A DNA stretch of 64,000 nucleotides from Melioribacteraceae bacterium. GTDB lineage: Bacteria > Bacteroidota > Ignavibacteria > Ignavibacteriales > Melioribacteraceae. The stretch covers positions 1 through 64,000 of the forward strand of contig JAIOZI010000004.1 of assembly GCA_021740785.1 (NCBI GenBank). The letters run 5' to 3'. How positions within the stretch are numbered: the first letter of the stretch is position 1; the number at the start of each line of letters is the position of its first letter. A model generated the notes under the pieces. That model saw nothing but the letters and a program-made list of their open reading frames with translations. It did no database searches and was not told where the DNA came from. Positions 1 to 8,792 of the stretch are shown piece by piece. The translations under genes and the position numbers were made by a program.

Positions 1-66
1 GCTTTGGGATATTAATTTTGTCTCGTTCGGATATAATGGTAGTTGTAATTGCATATTATACTTAAT

Positions 67-249
67 TTAATGCATTTTTATTTTGCGAACAACAACTCTT
101 AATTCCTTATTTTTATTCACGGGGTAAGGAGTTCTGAATCTGATTTTTAGATTTCGAAGTGCGATCTCATCTATTAAACCGAGTGAATATAATTCTCTGA
201 ATTTAGTATCAGAGGTTAGCTGCGATATGTCTGATATTTGTAACGCCAT
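67..249 (-). CDS. Small hypothetical protein downstream of the nuclease
   Basis: A 60-residue frame begins with ATG three bases after the TAA of the nuclease gene on the same strand, a spacing that suggests translational coupling. The protein is mixed hydrophobic and basic (ends RVVVRKIKMH) with no signal peptide, membrane segment or motif that I recognise. It could be a genuine small partner gene or chance read-through reading space. The only support is the tight spacing and an uninterrupted frame of sensible composition. Confidence 0.4.
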   Translation of the reverse strand: MALQISDISQLTSDTKFRELYSLGLIDEIALRNLKIRFRTPYPVNKNKELRVVVRKIKMH

Positions 250-252
250 AGT

Positions 253-777
253 TTACCGGGACCATATTCCTAAATTGTTTTTCATTGCTGTGCGTCGTAG
301 ATTGTAAAAAATCCCATAATAACGAGACCCTTTCGGATAGTAACGAATACGAGCGTAGCCTCGTTTTAGTAATTCCGCTTGAATGAATAATGAATCTTTT
401 CCGGTTTTATCTATGAGCCAAACGTGAGCTAATAACCTACCGAAAAAATCACGTGTTTTATTCTCAAAAGTCAGTTTTACAACATGTTTAGAAATGAGTG
501 AATCGAGATAGAATTTTGCACGATTAGCAAAGTAGCTTTTAAGCGAATCTGCAGCGTTAATTTCCGGAGTATCAACACCGAGAAGCCGCACACGTTGAGA
601 ATCTGATAATACGAATGTATCACCGTCTATAACGCGTGCAACTCTGGCGGTTGTTTGATAGCTGTGGGAAACGTTAAGCGGAATTTGACCGAATGTACAT
701 TGACGTAATGCAAGTATGAATATGAGTAAAAGAAGTATTATTAGAAAGAGATCGTATTTTGAATTTCGGAGAAACAT
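253..777 (-). CDS. Membrane-anchored thermonuclease (SNase-like) family protein
   Basis: Staphylococcal-nuclease-type phosphodiesterase, expected to cut DNA or RNA in a Ca2+-dependent way. One hydrophobic segment lies near residues 9-23, so the catalytic domain is probably exported and tethered to the membrane. The family motifs are clear: IDGDTFVL near residue 50, RVRLLGVDTPE (catalytic Arg and Glu) near 60-72, and FGRLLAHV (second catalytic Arg) near 115. The C-terminus ends in the usual NNLGIWSR. I chose the ATG at 777, not an upstream ATG at 834, because AGAGGG lies four bases before it. A small unknown gene follows three bases after the stop. Confidence 0.88.
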   Translation of the reverse strand: MFLRNSKYDLFLIILLLLIFILALRQCTFGQIPLNVSHSYQTTARVARVIDGDTFVLSDSQRVRLLGVDTPEINAADSLKSYFANRAKFYLDSLISKHVVKLTFENKTRDFFGRLLAHVWLIDKTGKDSLFIQAELLKRGYARIRYYPKGSRYYGIFYNLRRTAMKNNLGIWSR

Positions 778-872
778 ATTACCCTCTTTTTTATTTAGAA
801 AATAAATGGATGCGGTTGAGATTACAACGATCAATGGTTGGTTATGTTTGGCAATGGTTGCATAGGATTGAT

Positions 873-913
873 GGATTTGCGGATTTGCGGATTTGCGGAT
901 TTGCGGATTTTGC
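873..913. repeat. 8-bp tandem repeat (GGATTTGC)
   Basis: Four exact GGATTTGC units in tandem (873-904) are followed by a fifth with one extra T. Two other loci in the window have tandem repeats of the same 8-bp period but a different sequence. Confidence 0.9.
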
Positions 914-942
914 TAATGATGGAATTTCGATGGACACTCATA

Positions 943-1040
943 CTTCGACTTCGCTCAGTATGACAGCTTCGACTCACCCTTCGCTAAAGCTACGGGTGAC
1001 AAGTCCGCTCAGTATGGCAGCTTCGACTTCGCCCTCTTAC
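943..1040. repeat. CTTCGACT-CGCTCAG dispersed repeat cluster
   Basis: Three partial copies of CTTCGACT(T/C)CGCTCAG(T/C)A, separated by short spacers such as CTACGGGTGAC. A further copy lies in the 3' end of the excisionase-like gene (25950-25968). It is a dispersed short repeat of unknown function. Confidence 0.75.
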
Positions 1041-1201
1041 GCTTAAGCTTCAGAGGATAGGCCCGTCTTCGTCCTTCGGACTACGCCGGGGCAGGCAGGT
1101 GAAACGGAGCAAGTGTTTTGTTTTGTAAAACTCTTGCGGAGTGAGCGGTCACCCTGCCCCGTAACCCATGTGAATGGAATGGAGGCGGGCAAAAAATTAC
1201 C

Positions 1202-1232
1202 CACCCCTCGCCCCTCCCAAGAGGGGAATTTT
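1202..1232. repeat. CCCCTC/GAGGGG palindromic element
   Basis: Stem CCCCTC (1211-1216) and GAGGGG (1221-1226) with a CCAA loop, flanked by CACCCCTCG and AATTTT. It has the same architecture as elements near 3064, 26801 and 27152, the last two of which lie inside an integrase gene. Confidence 0.65.
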
Positions 1233-1394
1233 AAACCCGCCGGAATGAAATGCTGATGAGGCTGTGATTGGTTTTGTGCCGAGTTTACATAATGCCACAT
1301 TATGCGATTTAGATAGAAAGGTTTTATGTTAGGTTGGGACTGCTGCATTAAGTTGCATAATGTGTGTTATGTAAAACTGGCTGTCACATGTTGT

Positions 1395-1455
1395 CCCCGT
1401 GAAATAAAAATTAGAACTACATGTAAAGACTATTTTGAAAACTGATTTCACGGGG
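1395..1455. repeat. Inverted repeat CCCCGTGAAAT ... ATTTCACGGGG
   Basis: Perfect 11-bp arms at 1395-1405 and 1445-1455 separated by 39 bases. This could be a folded repeat element or a terminator-like structure, but no T-run follows. Function unknown. Confidence 0.7.
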
Positions 1456-1517
1456 CAGGTGACCCGCCTACGGTGGGCAAGGTTGAGACCTACACGTGAG
1501 AGGTTTGTATAATAATG

Positions 1518-2972
1518 TTAATCGATTATTAATAGTTTTCCTTCATTGGATTCGTAAAAAGCGTTATGTGATTCCAAGTAATTATAAAGATCATCATAGT
1601 TATCGAAATGAAGATTTTCGCTAAACTTATGCGCTTTAGTAAGCATTTCTGCATAAGGCACCGGGTCTTTTTGATTTGTCAGTCTCTTAAGTGTAAGAAG
1701 ATAATCATCCCGAAACACTGTAGGAATAATGATTTTGCACTGATTCTTATTCACAAGTTCTGCATTCATCATAACTCTTGCAATTCTACCATTGCCATCT
1801 TCAAACGGATGAACTTCGCTTACAAGAAACATAATATATGCTGCACGTGCAAAAGCATTCGTTAATGCTTTATAATATTCAAAACCTCGAATTAAGGTAC
1901 CGCGAACAAGTTTATAATCAACAAAAAAAGTGTTCCCGGCTCGATTGTTTCTTTCTTTGAACTGACCAGGATTCTTATCAACACGGGCTGAGAGTAAAAT
2001 TTTATGTCGTGATTGAAGAATTTTTATAAATTCATTTTCATCATCAGCAATTAATTTCATTTCGTTTCTATCGGAAACAATTTGATAAGTTCCTAGTACA
2101 TCGTGAGAATCACCGCTACGAGCAGGCATCGGTATGCCGGTATCAATTATTTCTTTTGCTTCGGACACTTCAAATTCAGTACCTTCAATATAGTTAGAGA
2201 AATAAGCTTCAAAAAAAGCAAAGTTTCTAAATGAGTTTGGTGATAAATTATTCTCTGCGCGTTCCTTAAATTCATAGTTATGCAAATATGTAAACAGCTT
2301 TTCAAAAAGGACGATTCTATTTCTATCATAAGGGAGACCGGCTGCACGTGAAAGTGCAAGATCGGACTTTAATACTCTCGACGGCTTTGTTGTAAGTAAG
2401 GCTCCTATTATTTTATTTAATGATTCAAACTCTTTATCCATATCAAGTTTTTCTGATAATTGTCTTGCCTTATCCCGTATGCTATTTAATCCATCTTCCC
2501 CGTTAATTCTTAGAATGTCGTCAAGCTTTTCTTCAATCTGTGGGATACTTAATGTCTTGGAATCGGGACCGGTTTTTTTTGTTATCTGAAGATTTTCGAG
2601 AAATGCTCTTTCTTTAGAAGAAGCGTAAAGTTCGCCAAATAATTTATTGTCTCCTTCAACCTGACCTTTGCCTTCAAGAAAATTTATTGTTACGCCGGGA
2701 AGTTTTATTTTTCTTGTATAGGAATACGTTACAAAAATCTGGTTAGTTGCCGTTGGTTTAAATTCAAATGCGGATCGGTGACTTAAAACAGCTCCCTCGT
2801 ATAAATTGCCCAGGATTTCAAGAATGTTTCTTTTGATTATTTCCGACGGTTCTTCTTCAAGGTTTGTTGAATAAATCCTTGGAGCAATCTTCCGAAGTTT
2901 TTTCTCTTGAAGCATTTTAGAGATTTTGTAACTCTCTTGACGGTTTGCTGAGGCAAATATTAACTCACCCAT
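1518..2972 (-). CDS. Fic family protein with AbiEi-like N-terminal domain
   Basis: Probable AMP-transferring (Fic) enzyme that modifies protein hydroxyl groups. The catalytic loop HPFEDGNGR is complete at residues 388-396. An inhibitory-helix motif of the form (S/T)xxxE(G/N) is present as SNYIEG at 259-264, on the N-terminal side of the Fic core as in class II Fic proteins, so the enzyme is probably self-inhibited. Residues 1-130 resemble the winged-helix/antitoxin-like half of AbiEi proteins (an SHRSAFEF segment and a VTYSYTRKIKLPG strand pair), which is inferred from pattern only. Monocistronic, ATG start, weak ribosome binding site. The context (defence island) suggests a toxin or anti-phage role. 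Confidence 0.85.
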   Translation of the reverse strand: MGELIFASANRQESYKISKMLQEKKLRKIAPRIYSTNLEEEPSEIIKRNILEILGNLYEGAVLSHRSAFEFKPTATNQIFVTYSYTRKIKLPGVTINFLEGKGQVEGDNKLFGELYASSKERAFLENLQITKKTGPDSKTLSIPQIEEKLDDILRINGEDGLNSIRDKARQLSEKLDMDKEFESLNKIIGALLTTKPSRVLKSDLALSRAAGLPYDRNRIVLFEKLFTYLHNYEFKERAENNLSPNSFRNFAFFEAYFSNYIEGTEFEVSEAKEIIDTGIPMPARSGDSHDVLGTYQIVSDRNEMKLIADDENEFIKILQSRHKILLSARVDKNPGQFKERNNRAGNTFFVDYKLVRGTLIRGFEYYKALTNAFARAAYIMFLVSEVHPFEDGNGRIARVMMNAELVNKNQCKIIIPTVFRDDYLLTLKRLTNQKDPVPYAEMLTKAHKFSENLHFDNYDDLYNYLESHNAFYESNEGKLLIID

Positions 2973-3389
2973 TGTAAAATTTTTCCATAATAATTATTTA
3001 TTTGCCTATAAATTGTAATAATTTTCCAAGATAAGCAAGTTTATTTGGAAATTTTTCCAGAGAACCCTCACCCTTGCCTTCTCCCAAAGGAGAGGGTGAA
3101 GCAGGGTTTGTAAAAATTTCTACTAAAAGTGGAAAGTTATATGAAATTTGGGATTATTTACGAGAATAGAGCTGGTTTTTGTAAAAATTTTCTAAAATCA
3201 TAAATACAGACTGATTGAGATATGGGATTTATGTACCAAATAACCGACATAGCCGCCAATTATCGGTCAATTCGGTCTACGATAGTTCTAATTTGTGTGC
3301 TTCGATTGGGCAATTATTGTGCAATCGATGTGCAATTTGTGCAAAGGGTATAATAAGATATAAAGACAAATAGCGAAGTGCCATGTAGT
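2973..3389. other. Intergenic region with palindromic element and direct repeats
   Basis: About 417 bases between the Fic gene and the STAND-like gene. It contains a CCCTCAC...GAGAGGGTGA palindrome (about 3064-3102), a possible ACCGAC...CGGTC stem near 3242-3270 and three TGTGCAAT/TGTGCAAA words near 3320-3345. No gene is visible. Confidence 0.55.
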
Positions 3390-6272
3390 TTAAGATCGCG
3401 AAATGATTGTTATGTCAAGCAGCTTAAATATTTCTCTTGATCTTTTTTCGTCTATTGTGCGTAGTTTTCTGAGAGAGTCTTTTATTAAAGATGTTTGGGA
3501 ATTTTTTGCTTTACGAACAAGCCAATTTATATCTAGAGCCTTATATATTTTTCGCGCAAGTCTTTTATTGAAACTGTTTAGATTCGTTAAAGAATTAGCC
3601 AATTGTGTAAATGTAATATTTTTACTTCGTTCAATAACTTTTTCCCAATTTAATTGTTCTGCGAAATGATATGCTGAGATTCTATCAAAATTTTTGAGTT
3701 TATTTAATGCCCCACCGATATTTTTAAGATGTTCTGATTGAGCTTTGAGCAATAGTTTCGCTTTGTCAATACTTTCCCAAAGTGTTAACGCTAGTTCTTT
3801 ATCGAAAGTTTTTAGAGACGCAATGGAAATACAAAAGTTATTAAAATCTACAGCAGAAGCCTTTTTAACAATATTTTTTCTATCAGTTTGTGAAAGAAGG
3901 TAGCGGATTTTTGAGAAATCATCGTCATATTTTTTAAAGTTATGTAGTATTACACCAATTTTCTGAAACGTGATATTCTTATTATGTAATTTGTTTAATA
4001 GAATATGATTATCCAGAGACCGGAAAAGTTTTTTCGTTTTTTCTTTATCTACAGCATTCATTTCGCTTAAACTTTGCGAAATCTGCTCTAAAGATGATCT
4101 ATTCAGCGAATCTAAAATTAATTGATCTTCTAACTGTAGAAATAATTCTCTAGCCTTCTCAGAATTGATTTTGTTAAATTCTATTAGCGATCTTCCGATA
4201 CCTTCTACTTCCAAGAGCTTTAGATTTTCTATTAATTTATTACTCTCAAGTGAATGAAACAATAAAATAGAAACATTTTGATCTAATTCAGATAATTCAT
4301 TCAACATTTTGCTGATGTATTTAATATTGTAGTCACTAAAACTGTGCTGTAATTTTTCTGTATCAAGTTGTTTAACAATAGATTTGGTTTTGATATTGTC
4401 GACTCTGTAGAGTTCGCTTAAACCTTTGCCGATATGTGAAAGAGATGAACCATATATTTTGTTTAGAAGCTCATCTGTTGAGAGAGCTTGGTATATTTTA
4501 TAACCGATTTTCTTTTGCCCGGATAATAAGTCGAGCTCCCTCAAAGAATTAGCGAGCAGATTAAATTTTGTTCTTCTGGAGAATTCTACTAATTCTTCAA
4601 GACCAAATTCTGATAAAACTTCCGAAGCTTTTTCAGGTGCAGTTTTATTCATCTTCAATAAACCAACGGATATACCGGCTATAGAGAAACTTCGGAAATC
4701 TTCCGCCCACTTTTTTGCAGGCAATTTATCTAAAATAGCTTTAACTAGACCTCTATTTTTCTTGCCAATACGATAAAGGATGAACAACAGTTTTAGGTAA
4801 TAACCGTTATTAAGGTAATAATTGATAAATTTATCAAATATATTAGTGCTTCTAAGCAATTTAACAGCAATGCTCTGACCTCGGTTATTTATTAAATTAT
4901 GAAATAGACCACCAAGGTTTAGTGGATAGTCATCAAAGGACAGAATGTAATCGCGAAGTTTTATGAAACATAAGTGCTCTAAATCTTTATATCTACGAAA
5001 AGATGTATGAACGGTAAATGAATTCAATAAAAGTTTGGCGAAAGAAGAATGATAAAGGTAGTAGTATGTTGATAAAGGATGGTTCCTAATCGTACCATCT
5101 AAGACAAGTTTATTTAATTCATTTTTCTCATTTTCTTTTGCTTCATAGTAAATTTCATATTTAGATAATGATGCAATCAAAAGAAGTTTTTCAAGATTTT
5201 TTCCCTTAAGATATTCATAAAATAAATCACGGAAAATTTTCTCTTTATCGATGTGCCTGTCTAACTGAGTAGATGGTTTCCAATACAATAAGTTATAGTA
5301 TAGAGTTATCAAATTATTATGAGAATTATTTATAACAAACTTTTCATTGCCTATTTGAAGCGATACTTTGTTTTTGTTTTCGTACCAATCTTTATACTTA
5401 TGTATAATACCGGAAGCCTTTTCAGTAAATGATTCTAGTGATATGTTGTAATAAGTAGATTCAAAATAATCTTTGAATGATACATTATCATATTCACTTA
5501 GCTGCTGTTCATATTTATCAGTTGGTCTTGATAAGAATAAAAAATAAAGGTTTTGTATCTTGTCATAATTCTGAACTATATAGGCTGCATCGTTTAATGA
5601 TATGTGACAATTATCAGCAATTACAAGCGTTTTACCAGTTGCATTAAGGAATAGTAAATCTTGCCATAAAAAGTTTTTATCGGGCAGAGTATCGAGTCTT
5701 ATATAGAAAACCGAATAACCTTTTTCTAAAAAGTTAAATCCAATTTTATAACCAAGTATTGATTTCCCGGTTTCAGGTATTCCAGATATAAGGGCATACT
5801 TATTTTTATTTTCAAAAAACTGCTTTTCGATTATATTGATAATATCAATCTCATCGCTCGGAAAGTAAACTAGATCATTGTCGAATAAAAATTTGTGCGG
5901 GTCTTTTGACGGAAGTTGAGAGAAATAAGTCTGAAGAGAGGTTAGAATTTGAGGGAAATGAAACTTAACCTTTAGCAGATTGAGAAACTCATGTCTTATT
6001 ATTTTTTGTTCTAGTAGAATTTCTTCAAGTTGAATCTTAATAGTAGTACTATCATCGGCTACTTGAAGCTGTGCTATCTTTAATTCATCTATATTCGCTT
6101 TAAGGAATTCAATAGTTTCATATAATAAAGCCTCTTCCCGAGCGTCTTTGAAGGCTAAAAGTAAATCGGTTGGTATACCAATAGAACTAAGAAACGCTCT
6201 GGCGAGTTTAAGCCACTTAGTTTTATCAAAATTATCTTCGCTATTCTTTTTTATTTGGTAAAGATCAACCAT
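3390..6272 (-). CDS. STAND-like P-loop NTPase with C-terminal helical repeats
   Basis: A 960-residue cytosolic protein. Residues 1-115 are helical and may form a coiled coil. A P-loop domain follows with Walker A GIPETGKS (164-171), Walker B-like LVIADN (216-221) and a sensor-like FLFLSRP (about 244-250). Residues 380-560 are alpha-helical without clear motifs. From about 590 to the end there are roughly ten degenerate 35-40-residue units of the pattern (I/L)GxxLxxLxx(I/L)(N/D)xxxAxxLFxxL. NTPase plus helical-repeat sensor is the architecture of STAND proteins, including the antiviral Avs and related families. I see no known effector domain, so the output is unknown. The gene stands alone on the minus strand among defence genes. 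Confidence 0.7.
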   Translation of the reverse strand: MVDLYQIKKNSEDNFDKTKWLKLARAFLSSIGIPTDLLLAFKDAREEALLYETIEFLKANIDELKIAQLQVADDSTTIKIQLEEILLEQKIIRHEFLNLLKVKFHFPQILTSLQTYFSQLPSKDPHKFLFDNDLVYFPSDEIDIINIIEKQFFENKNKYALISGIPETGKSILGYKIGFNFLEKGYSVFYIRLDTLPDKNFLWQDLLFLNATGKTLVIADNCHISLNDAAYIVQNYDKIQNLYFLFLSRPTDKYEQQLSEYDNVSFKDYFESTYYNISLESFTEKASGIIHKYKDWYENKNKVSLQIGNEKFVINNSHNNLITLYYNLLYWKPSTQLDRHIDKEKIFRDLFYEYLKGKNLEKLLLIASLSKYEIYYEAKENEKNELNKLVLDGTIRNHPLSTYYYLYHSSFAKLLLNSFTVHTSFRRYKDLEHLCFIKLRDYILSFDDYPLNLGGLFHNLINNRGQSIAVKLLRSTNIFDKFINYYLNNGYYLKLLFILYRIGKKNRGLVKAILDKLPAKKWAEDFRSFSIAGISVGLLKMNKTAPEKASEVLSEFGLEELVEFSRRTKFNLLANSLRELDLLSGQKKIGYKIYQALSTDELLNKIYGSSLSHIGKGLSELYRVDNIKTKSIVKQLDTEKLQHSFSDYNIKYISKMLNELSELDQNVSILLFHSLESNKLIENLKLLEVEGIGRSLIEFNKINSEKARELFLQLEDQLILDSLNRSSLEQISQSLSEMNAVDKEKTKKLFRSLDNHILLNKLHNKNITFQKIGVILHNFKKYDDDFSKIRYLLSQTDRKNIVKKASAVDFNNFCISIASLKTFDKELALTLWESIDKAKLLLKAQSEHLKNIGGALNKLKNFDRISAYHFAEQLNWEKVIERSKNITFTQLANSLTNLNSFNKRLARKIYKALDINWLVRKAKNSQTSLIKDSLRKLRTIDEKRSREIFKLLDITIISRS

Positions 6273-6319
6273 CTAACTCTAAAATAGTAAATATATATAG
6301 ATTGTCTGTAGGTAATCAT

Positions 6320-6351
6320 CCCCGACTAACCGGGGCAAGCTGTGCCAGCTT
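6320..6351. repeat. Two adjacent hairpins
   Basis: CCCCG-ACTAAC-CGGGG (6320-6335) and AAGCTG-TGC-CAGCTT (6337-6351) sit between the STAND-like gene and the 302-residue gene. They could end transcription from the upstream pair or be REP-type elements. Confidence 0.6.
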
Positions 6352-6448
6352 TGTTTGTATTCTATGTTGTGTTGTTCAGGCACAGATAAAATTATTGTGT
6401 GATGGAAAGATAACAAAATTTGCTAATGATCTTAACTATGCTAACAGT

Positions 6449-7357
6449 TCATGTTTCAAATATAGAAAGAATGTTAAAAACTACGGACATATTTATATCT
6501 ATATCTTTTTTAAGGATAATAGAATCTGCAAACTTAGAGAGCTCATTATCTGAGTTGACTGAATTAATAAATTCAACCAGATTTTTTGTGTTTTGTTTTT
6601 TAGTATTGTAGCCTTCCTCTAAAACCGATTTAATTACTTTTTCAAATACAAAGAATTTTTCAGAAGCTAGATCAAAATGTTCACTTATAACTTCGTCTTC
6701 TAAAATTGCTGAGAATAGTTGAGATATAATTTCTTTTGAACTGACTTTACTTGTATAGGATAATAAAATATTTCGAGATATGATGCTCGCAACAGCCCAA
6801 TTCTGATCTCTGAAATAATCAAGATTATAGTGATTCCGGAAATCGGTATACAGTTGAGCAGCAACTAAAATACCGAATGGGGAAAGTGACCAGTATTTAA
6901 AGAAATGTTTTTTGTCCGATCTTAACAAACCCAAATTCCTAAGTTCTAAAGATGCAAAACGGGTATTTGTGATAAACCGTTGAACACCGGTTTTGGTTTT
7001 AGCAAAATCACCGGGGCGTAAATGATCCTTACTTTGAAACATAAAATTCAGCGATGTCTCCAATGCGGGTTTGCGTATGTTGTGATTAACGAACAGGTAT
7101 ATCAGCAACGGAATTATTAGATGGTACTTGGTAAAGGCATTATCAGAAGAAAATGCAGCACGAAAGATTTTCATTTCGTTTGAGAAAAACTGTTTGTCAG
7201 GGTTTTCAATCAATAGTAATTTGTATTTCGTGTCCCAAGTTTGGTATGTGAGTTTTTGAAAAAAATATTCTATTGATTCAATAAGACTACTATTTTTTGT
7301 TATTAGAAATTCTTCGGAAAGTTGATTCAATTTTTTGATCAGTGATTCATCAATCAT
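6449..7357 (-). CDS. Hypothetical protein with winged-helix-like centre
   Basis: A 302-residue protein with no recognised family. Residues about 115-165 (FAKTKTGVQRFITNTRF ... SLSPFG) look like a winged helix: two helices, a recognition helix and a beta wing with a conserved-looking YWSLSPFG. The rest is alpha-helical. The ATG start is supported by AGAGGG seven bases upstream. It follows the 114-residue gene by 11 bases, so the two are probably one operon, located directly upstream of the STAND-like gene. It might be a regulator or a partner of that NTPase. Function not known. Confidence 0.7.
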   Translation of the reverse strand: MIDESLIKKLNQLSEEFLITKNSSLIESIEYFFQKLTYQTWDTKYKLLLIENPDKQFFSNEMKIFRAAFSSDNAFTKYHLIIPLLIYLFVNHNIRKPALETSLNFMFQSKDHLRPGDFAKTKTGVQRFITNTRFASLELRNLGLLRSDKKHFFKYWSLSPFGILVAAQLYTDFRNHYNLDYFRDQNWAVASIISRNILLSYTSKVSSKEIISQLFSAILEDEVISEHFDLASEKFFVFEKVIKSVLEEGYNTKKQNTKNLVEFINSVNSDNELSKFADSIILKKDIDINMSVVFNILSIFET

Positions 7358-7368
7358 GATGCCCTCTT

Positions 7369-7713
7369 TTACTTATGAATAGCATGAGGATTAAGAAGCG
7401 GATCGTACAAATTATTTTCACATAACCAATTTTTATACTGTTCAATTGTCGGCGTGGGATAAGGTGATTTTTCACCGAGACTAACTCTGGGTGTCTGAAC
7501 AACTATTTTATGATAAAAATCTTTTGCTTCTTCATAAGTATTAAAATTGTCTGATCTATGAGGAGGATAACCAGGAACATTTCTGCGAGTAATAACAGCC
7601 CATTTATTTTGAGGTTCGACTGCAGAAGTTAAATTGCTGACTTTTACTTGAGAGATTTCGAGTACAAACATCCGGTCATCATTGAAAAGATAGTCAAATA
7701 TTTTTGGTTTCAT
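7369..7713 (-). CDS. Hypothetical protein, first gene of a two-gene operon
   Basis: A 114-residue soluble protein of no family I recognise, with conserved-looking stretches WAVITRRNVPGYPPHRSDNF and YKNWLCENNLYDPLLNP. The ATG is preceded by AAGAGG at good spacing. The stop lies 11 bases before the 302-residue gene. No signal peptide or membrane helix. The strong ribosome binding site and coupling argue that it is real; no function is proposed. Confidence 0.6.
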   Translation of the reverse strand: MKPKIFDYLFNDDRMFVLEISQVKVSNLTSAVEPQNKWAVITRRNVPGYPPHRSDNFNTYEEAKDFYHKIVVQTPRVSLGEKSPYPTPTIEQYKNWLCENNLYDPLLNPHAIHK

Positions 7714-7793
7714 ACAGACCTCTTTGTTAAACTATTTTGGAGTTGCTTTCGCATAAAGATTTTTATGTCTTCTGGGAAATCTATTCTTTTCAT

Positions 7794-8102
7794 TCAACGA
7801 GCGTAACCAAGATGATCTGTTAATTGTTCTCCCCTATGTTTGCTAAAGCTGTAAATAAGCCTATTTTTTGTATTGAGTAATAATTTGCCGGCGATGTCCT
7901 CGAGACAGAGTTCGCAATAATCTGAGTAACTAGCAATGTTTTCACCGATGTCATTGTATTTTTCTACTTGTGCTTGGAAAACTTCATGTGTCGCGATTAT
8001 CTCAACTTCTTGGTCGCGTAAGCCTTCAAAGTCTTTGTCGGAATAATATTTCCCATAATTATCTGATTCATCATAGAAAATTATGTATTCTTTTTCAGGC
8101 AT
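7794..8102 (-). CDS. Small acidic hypothetical protein
   Basis: A 102-residue protein, acidic and Tyr-rich, beginning MPEKEYIIFYDESDNYGKYY. It contains two Cys in ELCLEDIAG and a neighbouring Cys in the SDYCEL stretch. The FYDESD segment superficially recalls DUF3800 nucleases, but the protein is far too short and lacks the rest of that fold. It starts 11 bases after the stop of the membrane-protein gene, so they are probably co-transcribed. No clear Shine-Dalgarno. Confidence 0.5.
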   Translation of the reverse strand: MPEKEYIIFYDESDNYGKYYSDKDFEGLRDQEVEIIATHEVFQAQVEKYNDIGENIASYSDYCELCLEDIAGKLLLNTKNRLIYSFSKHRGEQLTDHLGYAR

Positions 8103-8113
8103 ATAATTTGGTG

Positions 8114-8713
8114 TTAACTTTCTTGATTAGGTAAAATAATTTCATCCCTAAATTGCCAATAATTTCTTTGCCATTGGAAACGTAATCTGCACTTGACTAT
8201 TGTAAAAGCAGCAAGAGAAGAAAACACCAAAAGAATTATGTTTAGAAATAATATAAACCCATCGTCTTTTACAAAAACCATGAAAAGTCCCACTAAAATA
8301 CCTAAAATTGCACACGCAGCGAAATTAACATTGAGATGATATAAACCACTTAATAATTCTGTTTTGGTTTTTGATTTGTTCTCTGAATTCTCATACCAAG
8401 AATAATAAATGTGTTCATTTTCTCTACTTCTATCTTGAGGAAACTCATTTGGGAATTCTTGCTCCATCAAATTTGTAGGAAGAAAATTTATCTGATTCCT
8501 AAAAAGTCTTGGAAGATCGAATGAATAAATAAGTGAACCTAGTACTAGAGAAATGATTACAATTAAAAGTACAGAGTTAGACCAATGTAAATGACCAACA
8601 TTACGATCAAATATATCTTGTAAAACCAAATAACCAATAAGGGTTAAGTAAGAGCCGGGTAATAAAATGCGGAAATACTCATATAAGTTGAATTTAGATA
8701 TAATCGCGTTCAT
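8114..8713 (-). CDS. Hypothetical four-helix membrane protein
   Basis: A 199-residue integral membrane protein with two hydrophobic pairs, roughly residues 15-35, 45-63, 128-146 and 150-170, separated by a polar loop rich in E, N and S. The N-terminal LYEYFRILLPGSYLTLIGYL resembles the start of membrane subunits seen in several defence-linked operons. I chose the ATG at 8713, preceded by AGAGAAG, over a TTG seven codons upstream. It sits between the DUF4209 gene and a small acidic gene, which suggests a membrane-acting part of one operon. Family unknown. Confidence 0.6.
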   Translation of the reverse strand: MNAIISKFNLYEYFRILLPGSYLTLIGYLVLQDIFDRNVGHLHWSNSVLLIVIISLVLGSLIYSFDLPRLFRNQINFLPTNLMEQEFPNEFPQDRSRENEHIYYSWYENSENKSKTKTELLSGLYHLNVNFAACAILGILVGLFMVFVKDDGFILFLNIILLVFSSLAAFTIVKCRLRFQWQRNYWQFRDEIILPNQES

Positions 8714-8792
8714 TTTCTTCTCTGATGTGTTCAAATTAATTCTAGTGTAAAGTATGCTTAAAAAATATCATATTATTTCCAGAAATTTATTT

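Larger units (their letters stand above)
778..1517. other. Gene-free, repeat-rich spacer
   Basis: About 740 bases without a credible gene. It holds an 8-bp tandem repeat, a cluster of CTTCGACT/CGCTCAG repeats, a CCTTCGGACTACGCCGGGGCAGGCAGG-like GC-rich element near 1072-1100, a CCCCTC/GAGGGG hairpin and an inverted repeat (1395-1455). Open frames here are made of these repeats and were not called. Confidence 0.7.

Noticed and set aside
1043-1348. A 101-codon minus-strand open frame
   Set aside because: It is composed of the dispersed repeats of this spacer (CCCCTC hairpin, CTTCGGACTACGCC element) and has repeat-derived Pro/Gly/Arg-rich composition with no ribosome binding site.
6302-6611. 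Two short plus-strand frames
   Set aside because: They run antisense to the 302-residue gene and through two hairpins, with no start signals.
7794-8102. DUF3800 nuclease based on FYDESD
   Set aside because: The protein is about 100 residues, far shorter than the family, and lacks the later acidic motifs.
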